Below, piece by piece: positions 1 to 9,232 of a stretch of DNA of 64,000 nucleotides. The notes below the pieces were generated by a model. It did no database searches, was not told the origin of the DNA, and saw only the letters and a list, made by a program, of their open reading frames with translations. Source of the DNA: Crateriforma spongiae (GTDB lineage Bacteria; Planctomycetota; Planctomycetia; Pirellulales; Pirellulaceae). Both the position numbers and the translations under genes were made by a program. The DNA lies in the NCBI RefSeq assembly GCF_012290005.1, contig NZ_JAAXMS010000005.1:124001-188000 (forward strand), written 5' to 3'. Numbering within the stretch: the stretch's first letter is position 1; every line of letters begins with the position of its first letter.

Positions 1-1122
1 GACATCGTTTTCCGTCAGCCGGTTTTCCGCATCGGACTGCACGGCAGCAGACAACTGCATGACCGCGGATTGCTTCTTGCCGCTAGTCGTGGACCACTGA
101 TCCGCTAGCTCCGGTACATTGATTTGGAACGGAACGGACGTCACACCGTCGCGGCGGGGGACAATTTGCTGGCTCCAAACAATGTCGTCGGCCGAAGTGA
201 TCGAAACGGTGATCGGTGCGTTTTTCCCGCCGCGCGACACGACGTCGACGCTGCCATTAAGAACGCCATCGGCGGCGACGGATTCCGGTGCGGATACTCG
301 GGTAACGCCGAAATCGGGACGCTGGTCAGCAGACCCCATACCCAACACAAACACCTCGATACCGGCCGACGACAATCGCTGGGCCGTTTCAATCGCAGCG
401 GACGTGTCCGTGGATCTGCCATCGGTCATCAGCACGATTGCTTGGCGAGCACGGTCCGATTCATCGTCGGACGTCGTCGATGTTTCAGCCGACAGGTCGT
501 CGGCACGCGTGCGAATTTGATGGTCCGATAAAAAACGTGAAAGTGGCATGTTCAGGGACGTGCCGCCACCATCGAATTGGCTTAATCGTATTGCCATGGT
601 CTGACCGGCATCGGCATCGGCGGGGTCGGATCCCAATCCGGTGGATCCGATGGGGACGACTTCGGCGTCATGAAATGCTGAAACACCGACTTGGTGAGTC
701 GATCGCAGACGGTCGATCCAGCCTTGCTGACCCGCATCACCGCCGATCAAGCCGGCGGCACGCCGCAACCGCGACGTGCCATCATTCCTGTCATCGGTCA
801 CCAACATGCTGGACGAAACGTCGACGGCAAAATGAACGCGGCCTGGCGTGCCGATGGTTTTGCGTTGCCGCAAGGTGGGTTGCCCCAACATGATGACCGT
901 CGCGATGACCGCTAACGCCCGTAGCGACGGCAGAACCCAACGTGCCCAGCGTGTGACGTCGGGCAATTGCCTGGCATACAGCCAAAACACGGTGATCGCC
1001 GACAGCATGGCAAGTCCGACGACTTGCCAGGGCGGCCACTGGGTGCCCCAACGCAATTGCCCCAAAAACGATGTTTGGAAAAGACACCCGCCATCGGGAA
1101 CGTTGGTGATCCACGCCATCAT
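1..1122 (-). CDS. Bat-type VWA membrane protein (3' part beyond window)
   Basis: The frame is open from an ATG at 1122 to the window edge, so the C-terminus is missing. The N-terminus has two predicted membrane helices (about residues 31-50 and 62-80), followed by a von Willebrand A domain with the MIDAS pattern DVSSS at residues 101-105 and a later TDG motif in VLMTDGRSTD. The start overlaps the stop of the upstream VWA gene by four bases (ATGA), which implies translational coupling. Family members sit in the membrane and may form Bat-like complexes or act as chaperone partners of MoxR ATPases. The precise role here is not known. A second ATG at 1119 is an alternative start. Confidence 0.85.
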   Translation of the reverse strand, partial: MMAWITNVPDGGCLFQTSFLGQLRWGTQWPPWQVVGLAMLSAITVFWLYARQLPDVTRWARWVLPSLRALAVIATVIMLGQPTLRQRKTIGTPGRVHFAVDVSSSMLVTDDRNDGTSRLRRAAGLIGGDAGQQGWIDRLRSTHQVGVSAFHDAEVVPIGSTGLGSDPADADAGQTMAIRLSQFDGGGTSLNMPLSRFLSDHQIRTRADDLSAETSTTSDDESDRARQAIVLMTDGRSTDTSAAIETAQRLSSAGIEVFVLGMGSADQRPDFGVTRVSAPESVAADGVLNGSVDVVSRGGKNAPITVSITSADDIVWSQQIVPRRDGVTSVPFQINVPELADQWSTTSGKKQSAVMQLSAAVQSDAENRLTENDV

Positions 1123-3485
1123 GACACTATGCCCCCGACGTTGGTCTTGGGGGCAACAGGGTGTGCCGTCGAAATGCCCGAATTCAAGCGTCCCAGCAGT
1201 GCGATTTCCAAAACAAGACACAACAGTAACGCGATGCAGATCGGCCGCCATACTTCGCGACCTTCGGTCTGTAAGCGTTCGTCGTCCTGTAGTGCTGCGA
1301 TGGAAGTAAAGACACGACCATCGAACGGTTGGACCGCGGATTCCAAACGCTCGGGCAAAACCGGGCGTAGGTTGGATTCATCAGCTGGAAGCTGCGCCAG
1401 ATGCCATTGGATCACACGATCCGGCGATGTGTTTGTGGCACCATCGGCCGTAGCGGTTCGATCCCCGCCCGTCACGTTGGAAACGGTCAGCTCGTAGCGA
1501 CCGGCGGTGCGAGTCGGAGCACGCAGAAGAATTTGGGAAACCGACGTCGATTGTCCGGCATCGATCGTCTTTTCCGCGAGCCTTTCACCATTGGGGGCGA
1601 CCAAGCGAAACGTTCTGGGCGTGCCATCGTCGTCTTCGGTATCAATGTCGGCAGCATCGGGCCAATTCGGCAACGGAACGATCAGAGGTTGGCCGGTCAA
1701 CAAATTGGCCGTGTTGTTTTGCCCGGCCAGTTCCAAAACAAGCTGTTGCATCAGAGGAACAAACCAGGGCCGTAGTGGCAGGTTCCAGTCGCTCGGGTGT
1801 GGAGCCAGAGCGAACTGGATGATCCGCCCGTCAAAGCCGGAGCCCGACGATGCGTCTTCATCGACGTCGGACCGGTCCACGATCGCTTTGCCGATGGTCG
1901 CGATGACGGTGTCGTCGTCCAAACGAATCAGCGTCCGTGCGGCAGGGCCGGCGGGCCGTATTGTCAACGATCGATAGCTTGCGACTTCGATGTCTTTCCA
2001 AACACGGTCCTGGTCGCCGGCGATACCGGCCCAGGCCGAAAACGTTTGGTCGGTTTCGGCAATCTGACGTGGTGCATCGGCGTTGGATTCGATGCGTGGT
2101 CCCAAAGATGCCGGCAAACTTATGATTCCGTCTTGGTTCTCCAGCAGCGGACGGTTGTATTGATCCGGTGCGGTCCGCGGGCCGTCAAAGATGACCAGCG
2201 ATCCGCCATCGGCCAAATGTTGCGCAATGACCTGTCGTGCCGGATCGTCAATCGCCACGTTGACCAGGATGATTACATCGGGACGCGACGCGGGCGACGA
2301 TCGAACCAATTGGCCGGGCGTCCAGCGAGATACTTCGAAACGATTGCTTGGGTCGGATGACGCGTCGTCCGATGCGATGCCTGGCTGAAGTGCCAGGAAC
2401 AGAAAATCGGACATCCGCGTGAGGGCTTCGCCACTCGGGCTGCCGTCCACCATGGCGACGCGAATCGACCGCGTCACGTCGAGCGCAAACTCTCGTCGAT
2501 TGTCGTTGACCAACGCGTCTTTTAAATCGATCGTCGCGGTCACCAGACGTCGCCCCACCTGGTCCGGGGTAAAATTCAAACGAACCGTCGTTTCGGCTCT
2601 TGCAGGGACATTGATTGAACCCGATGCGACCACTTTTCCGTCGATGCGCCATCGCAGGTCGGCGCCGCTGACGGGCAAATCGGAAGCGTTGCGAACGGTG
2701 GCTGCGGCCGTGGTTCGATGACCCGCAATCGCGATGGGCGATTCCAATCGAATGGCGTCGATCGAAACGTTTCCGGGGTCTTCATCCCGATCGGCCACCG
2801 ATAGCAAGCTGATGTTTGGCGTCACAGCAGAATCGTCGATTCGGCGGGCGATCGATTCCAGTTGCGGTGCGATGTCTGGTGGAACAACGCCATCCTGAAA
2901 GTCGGAAATGATAACGATTCGATGATGCGGGTTCGATGCGAATCGCAGCGCAGACACGGCAGCGTCAAGAGCGTCGCCCAGAGTGTACGGTCCGGTGCCG
3001 GGGGCCATTTGTCGAAGCTGGTCAGCAGCGGCGATCGGGGCGATGATCGACGGCGCAGCGGTCAGTTCGCCACTTTGCAACAGAATGACTTCGTCGTTGC
3101 GTGTCAGATCGGAAACGAGTTCGAAGGCTTGGTTCCGAGCTTTCTGAAATCGCGAAACGCCCTCGTCATCCACGGCATTCATGCTTTGGCTGTCGTCGAT
3201 GATCAGCACCAACGTTTGTGCCAATTGGCCCGGGGCGACGCGGAAAGAATGCAACAGCGGCCGAGACATTGCGGCGGCCAATAAGACGGGAATCAAGCAG
3301 CGAAGCAGTAGCAGCAGCCAATTCGTCCAACGCAAACGGCGACGGTTGCGCTGGATCACGCTGTCCAACAGCCACATGGCTCCCCAGTCGATTGTGCGAA
3401 ATCGATGGCGAAAGAACAAATGAATCGCCAATGGGATGGTGAAGGCCAATGCGCCCCAGGCCAGTAGTGCGTTGATGAACGTCAT
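1119..3485 (-). CDS. BatA-like protein: N-terminal double transmembrane domain plus VWA domain
   Basis: 788 aa. The N-terminus matches the BatA-type double-transmembrane domain (helices near residues 5-24 and 55-74, with an RRRLRW stretch between them). A VWA domain follows, with MIDAS residues DDSQS at 97-101. The long middle region resembles an Ig-like or CARDB segment and a glutamine-amidotransferase-like segment common in large planctomycete BatA proteins, and a last helix lies near the C-terminus (about 755-775). It overlaps the DUF58 gene upstream and the VWA gene downstream by four bases each, so the three are one operon. Likely a membrane-anchored VWA protein; its substrate is unknown. 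Confidence 0.88.
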   Translation of the reverse strand: MTFINALLAWGALAFTIPLAIHLFFRHRFRTIDWGAMWLLDSVIQRNRRRLRWTNWLLLLLRCLIPVLLAAAMSRPLLHSFRVAPGQLAQTLVLIIDDSQSMNAVDDEGVSRFQKARNQAFELVSDLTRNDEVILLQSGELTAAPSIIAPIAAADQLRQMAPGTGPYTLGDALDAAVSALRFASNPHHRIVIISDFQDGVVPPDIAPQLESIARRIDDSAVTPNISLLSVADRDEDPGNVSIDAIRLESPIAIAGHRTTAAATVRNASDLPVSGADLRWRIDGKVVASGSINVPARAETTVRLNFTPDQVGRRLVTATIDLKDALVNDNRREFALDVTRSIRVAMVDGSPSGEALTRMSDFLFLALQPGIASDDASSDPSNRFEVSRWTPGQLVRSSPASRPDVIILVNVAIDDPARQVIAQHLADGGSLVIFDGPRTAPDQYNRPLLENQDGIISLPASLGPRIESNADAPRQIAETDQTFSAWAGIAGDQDRVWKDIEVASYRSLTIRPAGPAARTLIRLDDDTVIATIGKAIVDRSDVDEDASSGSGFDGRIIQFALAPHPSDWNLPLRPWFVPLMQQLVLELAGQNNTANLLTGQPLIVPLPNWPDAADIDTEDDDGTPRTFRLVAPNGERLAEKTIDAGQSTSVSQILLRAPTRTAGRYELTVSNVTGGDRTATADGATNTSPDRVIQWHLAQLPADESNLRPVLPERLESAVQPFDGRVFTSIAALQDDERLQTEGREVWRPICIALLLCLVLEIALLGRLNSGISTAHPVAPKTNVGGIVS

Positions 3486-4396
3486 CGCGTGGCCCTTCGC
3501 AGGGTGACATAACGATGCAAGCCTTCGACCGGGTCAACGGCCGACGACAAAGTCACCAAGTCGACGCGGTGAGTCCGGCAAATGGATTTCAAGTCGTCTT
3601 GGTGTTGGGCAAAGCGATCCAGATAGGCTTGACGAATCGTGCTTGAATCCACGGTCCGTTCGGTTGTGTCATGTTCCAAATCGCGAAATCGGATTCGACC
3701 TTGAAACGGAAATTCCGATTCATCGGGATGCAGAATCTGGAAGAAGATCACGTCGTGACCGTGATTGCGAAACATTGCCAGCGCGGTCTTCATTGACTGG
3801 ACATCGCCCATGCCGTCGGACAGGATCACGACCAGTGCACGCCGCCGAATCTGGCCTGCCGCCAACCGTAATGCGGTTCCCAGGTCGGTTTCGTTCTGGG
3901 GCGTGTGGGCAACCAGTGCCGACAAAACTTGAGTCAAGTGCGACGGGCGACCTGATGCCTGAACGACACTGCGTGGCCGATCATCGAATGTGATCAATCC
4001 CACGGCGTCTTGCTGGCCCAGCATCATGTACGTCAGGCATGCGGCCAGCCGGGTGGCAAAGTCTGCTTTGCTGTGGTCACCGCCATAGGCCATCGAACCG
4101 CTGGTATCGACGACCAAATGGCACCGCAGGTTGGTTTCTTCTTCGTACTGTCGAACGAACAGCTTGTCGCTTTTGCCGTAGACCTTCCAATCGATGTCCC
4201 GCAATTCGTCACCGCGGACGTATTGCCGGTGTTCTTTGAAGTCAACGCTGTAGCCCTTCTGCGGACTGCGATGTCGCCCGCTACAAAAACCTTCGACGAC
4301 TTCGCGGGCAAAGACCTGCAGTCTGGCGACGCGATCAAAGTCTTTCGCAGCGATCCACTGGCGTAGCGACAAGCGATTGGTTCCAACGTCGGTCAT
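3482..4396 (-). CDS. DUF58 domain protein (VWA-like)
   Basis: 304 aa, the usual length for the family. The DUF58 signature is clear: RxYxxGDExRxIDWK at about residues 57-71, followed by VRQYEEE. A VWA-type metal site follows (DTSGS at residues 97-101). It is the first gene of a coupled trio with the two Bat-type VWA genes. In many bacteria DUF58 genes lie directly behind a moxR AAA+ ATPase gene. Here the next gene upstream on the same strand is an LRR lipoprotein, 103 bases away, and no moxR is visible in the window. Cytoplasmic, function in detail unknown. Confidence 0.92.
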   Translation of the reverse strand: MTDVGTNRLSLRQWIAAKDFDRVARLQVFAREVVEGFCSGRHRSPQKGYSVDFKEHRQYVRGDELRDIDWKVYGKSDKLFVRQYEEETNLRCHLVVDTSGSMAYGGDHSKADFATRLAACLTYMMLGQQDAVGLITFDDRPRSVVQASGRPSHLTQVLSALVAHTPQNETDLGTALRLAAGQIRRRALVVILSDGMGDVQSMKTALAMFRNHGHDVIFFQILHPDESEFPFQGRIRFRDLEHDTTERTVDSSTIRQAYLDRFAQHQDDLKSICRTHRVDLVTLSSAVDPVEGLHRYVTLRRATR

Positions 4397-4499
4397 CGAC
4401 CGGGTCCGTCCGGTCGCGGCGACCTACGGCAACGCGACCGTGGACGTGGCGGTCGATTGGGGGACCCGGTGACCTGTTAGGCTTCTGCGGGGGAAAATC

Positions 4500-5849
4500 T
4501 TAGTAATCCAAGACCGTCAAATCCGGATACTTTTCTTCCATTTCATCCAGTGCATCATAGCTGACGTCCGTGTTGGCGACGGACAGTACCTGCAGATTCG
4601 GCAACGCGGCAAGCTTCAGAATCTCTTCGTCGCCCAGGCGGGTCCCGTTGACGTTCAACTTTTTCAGCTTGGTCATCTTCACCAGCGTGTCGACCGCTTC
4701 ACCGCTGATGTCGGTGGACATCAGATTCAATTCGTCTTCCAAATTAGTCAGATCGCCAAAGCTGGCGATGACTTCATCGTCGGTGTCGGTTTCCCACAGT
4801 CCCAGGTAAGTCAGCGATTTCAGTTTTCCGATCTGCTTCAGTCCCTCGGTGCTGACCAACCGACATTCGGAAATGTCCAAGTGCTTGACGTTGGGCAAGC
4901 CGCAGATGATCGCCAAGCCGTCATCGTCCAGCGATGATTCACGAAGCTCGAACCGCTCTAGCGTCGACTTGCCTTCGATCGCTTTCAAGCCTTCACCGGT
5001 GATGTCGGTGCCACGAATCCGCAGACGTTTCAGTCGGGGCAGGTCCTTGATCGCCTGCATGCCTTCGTCGCTGATTTCGGTCTGGTCCAATTGGATCGAT
5101 TCCAGTGTTTCGATGTTGCCCAAGACCTTCAGCGTCTTGTCCGACAGCGTGGTTTGGTAGTTCCCGTTGAAAGATTTCAGGGGAAGATCCGCCAGTTTTT
5201 CAACGCCCGCATCGGTCACTTTGCTGTATTCCAGTTGCACATCGGCCAGCGTGGTGATCTTGGCCAAGCTGTCCATGCCGGCATCGGTGATGTTGCTGTT
5301 TCGCAGGTCAATCGCACGCAGCTTGCTCAGTTCTTCCAAGGCGGCCAAGCCTTCGTCGGTCACGCCGGTGCGGCGAAGCGACAACGCGATCAGACCGTCG
5401 ACCTTTCCGACGTGTTCCAGGGTCGCGTTGGTGATGGCCGATCCTGCAAAATCCAATCGTTGCAGCTGAGCCAATTCCGGCAGGTGCTGCATGCCATCAT
5501 CGGTCATTTCCGGACCGCTGAAATTTGCCTTGGTGACGAAGGGCAGGCCCGCAAAATTCGCCATCGCATCGGCGACGCCTTCGCCCCCGTTGACGGAAAT
5601 TTCAACGACGTTGCCGGATTCGTCTTTCTTTAACTCAATATTCTCGTTGGCTTCCAAAGCAGCGACGGCTTCGTCGTCCTGTTGAAGCGGTGGAGCGGCC
5701 GGCGAGGCGTCTGCGGCACTTTCCGACTCGGTCGATTTCGATTCGGGGGCCACCGAAGCGGGCTTGCAACCGGTCAGCGTGACGGCGAGCGACAGACTGA
5801 TACAGCCAGCCAATGCGGCGGACGAAAGAGGCGATAGGAAACGTTTCAT
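4500..5849 (-). CDS. Leucine-rich-repeat lipoprotein
   Basis: 449 aa. A signal peptide ends in a lipobox, LTGC, with Cys28 as the probable lipidation site. A Ser/Glu/Ala-rich linker follows. From about residue 100 to the end the protein consists of LRR units of about 24 residues of the type LxxLxLxxTxITDxGLxxL, which is the RNI/cysteine-containing-like repeat style common in Planctomycetes. Probably an exported membrane-attached binding protein; partner unknown. It is transcribed in the same direction as the DUF58-VWA operon and ends 103 bases before it, so co-transcription is possible. Confidence 0.85.
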   Translation of the reverse strand: MKRFLSPLSSAALAGCISLSLAVTLTGCKPASVAPESKSTESESAADASPAAPPLQQDDEAVAALEANENIELKKDESGNVVEISVNGGEGVADAMANFAGLPFVTKANFSGPEMTDDGMQHLPELAQLQRLDFAGSAITNATLEHVGKVDGLIALSLRRTGVTDEGLAALEELSKLRAIDLRNSNITDAGMDSLAKITTLADVQLEYSKVTDAGVEKLADLPLKSFNGNYQTTLSDKTLKVLGNIETLESIQLDQTEISDEGMQAIKDLPRLKRLRIRGTDITGEGLKAIEGKSTLERFELRESSLDDDGLAIICGLPNVKHLDISECRLVSTEGLKQIGKLKSLTYLGLWETDTDDEVIASFGDLTNLEDELNLMSTDISGEAVDTLVKMTKLKKLNVNGTRLGDEEILKLAALPNLQVLSVANTDVSYDALDEMEEKYPDLTVLDY

Positions 5850-6258
5850 CGGATCGTGAACGGATTCGGGAATTGTGGGGGGCGGGACGTCGTCAGAACG
5901 CCGAAAACGACGTCAGTGGCAAGGCAGGCGGGAAAGCGACGCTGGCGTTTGACGGCGTGCGGCGTCGCTCCATATGCCAGCGTAAACATCGCCGCGCAAG
6001 CTGACAATGAACGGATCGCCTTGTCCGGCGACACACGCTGCGATCGGTCGCACGGGGGTGACGATTGTTTGCTTGTTGCGGCCTTGGTATTCTGCAAGGG
6101 CAGACTGCAACCCCAGAGCCGGCCGATGGTGCCGGATTCCGCTTCACTGCGACGCGATTTCGGATTCCCGGAACTTGCGTTCCCGCCTTTTTCTGGGGCT
6201 CGCGATTTCGTTCGTTCGGATCCATTTTTCCAATCTGTTCCGCCGTCGGAGAAACTTC
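5850..6258. other. Divergent intergenic region
   Basis: 409 bases between the LRR lipoprotein (leftward) and a Gfo/Idh oxidoreductase (rightward). The open frames here only extend the flanking genes or run antisense and show no protein signature. It should hold the two divergent promoters, but I could not define their boxes. Confidence 0.6.
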
Positions 6259-7695
6259 ATGACGCGACCAAGCAATCGACGTAAATTTTTGGCCCAATCG
6301 GCGGCATTGACCGCTGGTGTCGGATACTGGACCAGCGCGGCGGCGGTCAGCCGCGGACAAGACAGCGCCCTGACCGGATTGTCCGCCGCTTGTATCGGAG
6401 TCGGCGGTAAGGGCAGCAGCGACACCAGCCACATCGCCGAGCAAGGCGTCAACATCGTCGGCTTGTGCGACGTCGATCGAAAGACCTTGGACAAGAAGGC
6501 ACGTGAATTCCCCGATGCCGCGAAGTTCGATGATTTCCGCGAAATGCTGGACCAGCTGGGTGACAAGGTCGACATCGTCACGTGCAGCACGCCCGACCAC
6601 ACCCACGCGGCCGCCTGTGTCCGTGCAATGCGGATGGGCAAGCATGTTTATTGCCAAAAGCCGATGACGTGGTCGATCCGTGAAGCCCGTTTGATGCGAG
6701 AAACGGCCGCTGAAACCGGCGTCGTGACGCAAATGGGCAACCAGGGCACCAGCGAAGACGGTTTGCGTGAAGCGGTCGAAGTCATCCAAAGCGGTGGCAT
6801 CGGCGACGTGACCGAAGTTCACATTTGGTCCAACCGACCGATCTGGCCACAGGGTGCCGGGCGGCCCGCCGGCGAAGATCCGGTGCCGGATTCTTTGAAT
6901 TGGGACGCTTGGATCGGACCGGCTCCGATGCGACCGTTTGTCGAAGGTGCCTATCACTCGTTCAAGTGGCGTGGTTTCGTTGATTTCGGAACCGGTGCCT
7001 TGGGCGACATGGCCTGTCACACGACCAACATGCCAGTGATGGCACTGAAGTTGTGGGATCCGGTCGCCGTGACCGCGGTTCAGAACCCGGGGATCGTCAA
7101 CGGCGAACAGTACCCCGCCAATTCGCAGATCGCGTTTGAGTTCCCCGAGCGTGAAGGCCTGCCGGCCTGCAAGTTCGTTTGGTACGACGGCGGAAACCTG
7201 CCGCCCGATGAAATTTTGCAGCAACTGCCGTCGCGATTCCTGCAAAAGGTCGAACGGCAAAAGCAAAACCCTGGCCAACGTGGCACCAGCGGCGCCGTCG
7301 TGGTCGGCAGCAAGGGCATCGTGTTCAGCGAAAACGACTACGGTGCGAAGTACTCGTTGCTGCCGTCGGATGACTATGCCGACTACAAGTTGCCCGAACA
7401 AAAGTTGCCGCGGATCCCGTACAAGTCGGGCACCGACGAACGTCACAAGTGGGAATTCGTTCAAACGTGCAAGGGCGAATACGCCCCGGGCACAATGTCG
7501 AACTTCGGCTATGCAGGACGTTTGACCGAAACCATTCTGGTCGGCAACCTTGCGCTGCGTGCCGGCGAAGGCAAACGAATTGAATGGGATGCTGAAAATC
7601 TGGTCAGCACCAACGTCCCGGAAGTCAACGAATTCGTCGGTCGCGAGTACCGCGAAGGCTGGGAAATCGAAGAACCCGCCGCAACGGCCGGCTGA
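6259..7695 (+). CDS. Gfo/Idh/MocA family oxidoreductase, Tat-exported
   Basis: 478 aa from the ATG at 6259. This start is chosen because it gives a canonical twin-arginine signal, NRRKFLAQSAALTAG, right at the N-terminus; the open frame extends upstream but without protein-like sequence. A Rossmann motif (GVGGKG) and CDVD follow near residues 47-75. The EKP catalytic motif is QKP here (YCQKPMTW, about residue 134). The C-terminal Gfo/Idh domain is complete. Such NAD(P)-dependent dehydrogenases act on sugars or derivatives, and planctomycetes export many paralogues. Substrate unknown. A strong terminator follows at 7744-7775. Confidence 0.9.
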   Translation: MTRPSNRRKFLAQSAALTAGVGYWTSAAAVSRGQDSALTGLSAACIGVGGKGSSDTSHIAEQGVNIVGLCDVDRKTLDKKAREFPDAAKFDDFREMLDQLGDKVDIVTCSTPDHTHAAACVRAMRMGKHVYCQKPMTWSIREARLMRETAAETGVVTQMGNQGTSEDGLREAVEVIQSGGIGDVTEVHIWSNRPIWPQGAGRPAGEDPVPDSLNWDAWIGPAPMRPFVEGAYHSFKWRGFVDFGTGALGDMACHTTNMPVMALKLWDPVAVTAVQNPGIVNGEQYPANSQIAFEFPEREGLPACKFVWYDGGNLPPDEILQQLPSRFLQKVERQKQNPGQRGTSGAVVVGSKGIVFSENDYGAKYSLLPSDDYADYKLPEQKLPRIPYKSGTDERHKWEFVQTCKGEYAPGTMSNFGYAGRLTETILVGNLALRAGEGKRIEWDAENLVSTNVPEVNEFVGREYREGWEIEEPAATAG

Positions 7696-8029
7696 TTCGG
7701 GTGGCGACACCGACGGGGAAACCCTCGGAATTAGAAAAACTTGGGCGATCACGGCAGTCCGTGGTCGCCTTTTTTCGTACACTTCCAACGACGGGCCGGC
7801 CGCGATCGCCGTCGGCCGGGTGGAACGTTTCGGCACCGGATTGGAATGGTTCAAAACGGTCATTGCCCCGCCGCGGATCGGCCCACCCGCCGTGACTGAC
7901 GACATGCCCCGACGACATGCCATGGATGACGCCTTGTCGAAAATTCCTAATCGAAGCCGCCGCACACCGACAACGCTTGATCAGTCCACCGTGCTATTGA
8001 ATCGCCTTTTGCCGAAGTTTCTGACGACG
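7696..8029. other. Intergenic region with terminator
   Basis: About 330 bases between the oxidoreductase stop and the preferred start of the PDZ protein. It contains the terminator at 7744-7775. The rest is an in-frame upstream extension of the next gene, without recognisable domain content. Confidence 0.55.
7744..7775 (+). terminator. Rho-independent terminator after the oxidoreductase
   Basis: An 11-bp stem (GGCGATCACGG pairing with CCGTGGTCGCC, one T-G wobble) with a CAGT loop is followed by six T residues. It lies 48 bases after the oxidoreductase stop. It also argues that the next gene starts downstream of it. Confidence 0.85.
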
Positions 8030-9232
8030 ATGTGCGCGATCGTTTTTTCGGTCCGACGCCTTACGGCCATGCTCGTCACCGGTGGATGGTGCTGCTTGAT
8101 GATTGCTGTCGCTTCATCGAGCGCGCATTCGCAGCCGCCGGCGGACGCGCCGCAATCGTCCCAGCGGCAAGACGATGAATTGGACGGCCGATCGATTGAA
8201 TACTGGATCGAACAACTGGCCAGCGATTCTTATTCGCGACGTCAGCGATCCAGTGTGATTTTGGAAAAAGCGGGCAACCAAGCGATCGGCGCCTTGGCCG
8301 AAGCGACGAAGTCCGGTGACTTTGAAGTCATCACCCGCGCGATTCGCATTTTGCAACGTTTGGCCGTTCGTCAGAGCATCGAAGACGAAGGCGGCGCGGT
8401 GGAAGAACTGACTCGGATCGCTGCGGATTCGGTCGGCTCGCGTGGTGTCGTCGCCCGTGATGCGCTTTCGAACATCGTTTCGATGCGATCGGATCAAGCG
8501 TACGAGGCGCTGAACGAAGCGGGCGTGTTCATCGGGCAATCGACGTTCGTACCGACGTCACCTCGCATGATGGCATTGATCCGGATCGACGACGCCTGGA
8601 ACGGCGATGTCGATGTGCTGCGGTGGCTGCGGTGGATCCGCGACATCGATACGGTCGTCTTGAACGACAAAGCCTGTCGCGATGACGTCTTGATTCATGT
8701 GTCTCGCATGCCCGCGCTGACGAATGTTCAATTGAACAACGGTGACCTGTCACGACGTGGTCTGGAAAGCCTGACCAATCTGCAACAGATCCGTGTCCTG
8801 ATTTTCAACTACGTCCAGTTCGACCAACAACCGACCGATACGATCGTCCGGCTGCCGCTGGTCGAATCGTTGCGTATGTTTGGCACGAACTTGGACAGCG
8901 AAGGTGCCGAAACCATCCGCGACACCTTTCCCGGCGTGTTGATGGAGATCACCAAAGGCGCTTTCCTTGGGGTTCAATCCGACATGACGGCGACGGAATG
9001 CCGGATCCAAAGTGTCATCAGTGGCGGGGCCGCTGAAAAAGCCGGTTTGATCGCCGGCGACGTGATCATCGAATTGAATGGCAAGCCGATCAAAGATTTC
9101 TTTGACCTGAAAGATGAAATTGCGAAAGCCGACATTCGCGAAGAAATTGAAATCAAAGTTCGGCGTGGACCCGGCGATGATGCCAATGAAATTGTCTTGA
9201 AGGCCGTCTTGGGACGACAGGACGTTCAGTGA
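8030..9232 (+). CDS. Secreted protein with HEAT-like region and C-terminal PDZ domain
   Basis: 400 aa from the ATG at 8030. That start, or the ATG at 8069, places a hydrophobic signal (MLVTGGWCCLMIAVASSSAHSQ, shown only to its cleavage region) at the N-terminus. ATGs at 7904 and 7922 are also in frame. The middle has helical HEAT-like or LRR-like segments (about 60-290). The last 100 residues form a PDZ domain, with GGAAEKAGLIAGDVIIELNG typical of the carboxylate-binding fold. Probably a periplasmic scaffold or regulator of proteolysis, without a protease domain of its own. The stop overlaps the start of mutY by four bases. Confidence 0.75.
   Translation: MCAIVFSVRRLTAMLVTGGWCCLMIAVASSSAHSQPPADAPQSSQRQDDELDGRSIEYWIEQLASDSYSRRQRSSVILEKAGNQAIGALAEATKSGDFEVITRAIRILQRLAVRQSIEDEGGAVEELTRIAADSVGSRGVVARDALSNIVSMRSDQAYEALNEAGVFIGQSTFVPTSPRMMALIRIDDAWNGDVDVLRWLRWIRDIDTVVLNDKACRDDVLIHVSRMPALTNVQLNNGDLSRRGLESLTNLQQIRVLIFNYVQFDQQPTDTIVRLPLVESLRMFGTNLDSEGAETIRDTFPGVLMEITKGAFLGVQSDMTATECRIQSVISGGAAEKAGLIAGDVIIELNGKPIKDFFDLKDEIAKADIREEIEIKVRRGPGDDANEIVLKAVLGRQDVQ

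Noticed and set aside
5893-7965. 690-codon open frame on the minus strand
   Set aside because: It lies antisense to the Gfo/Idh gene and has no protein signature; high G+C creates such frames.
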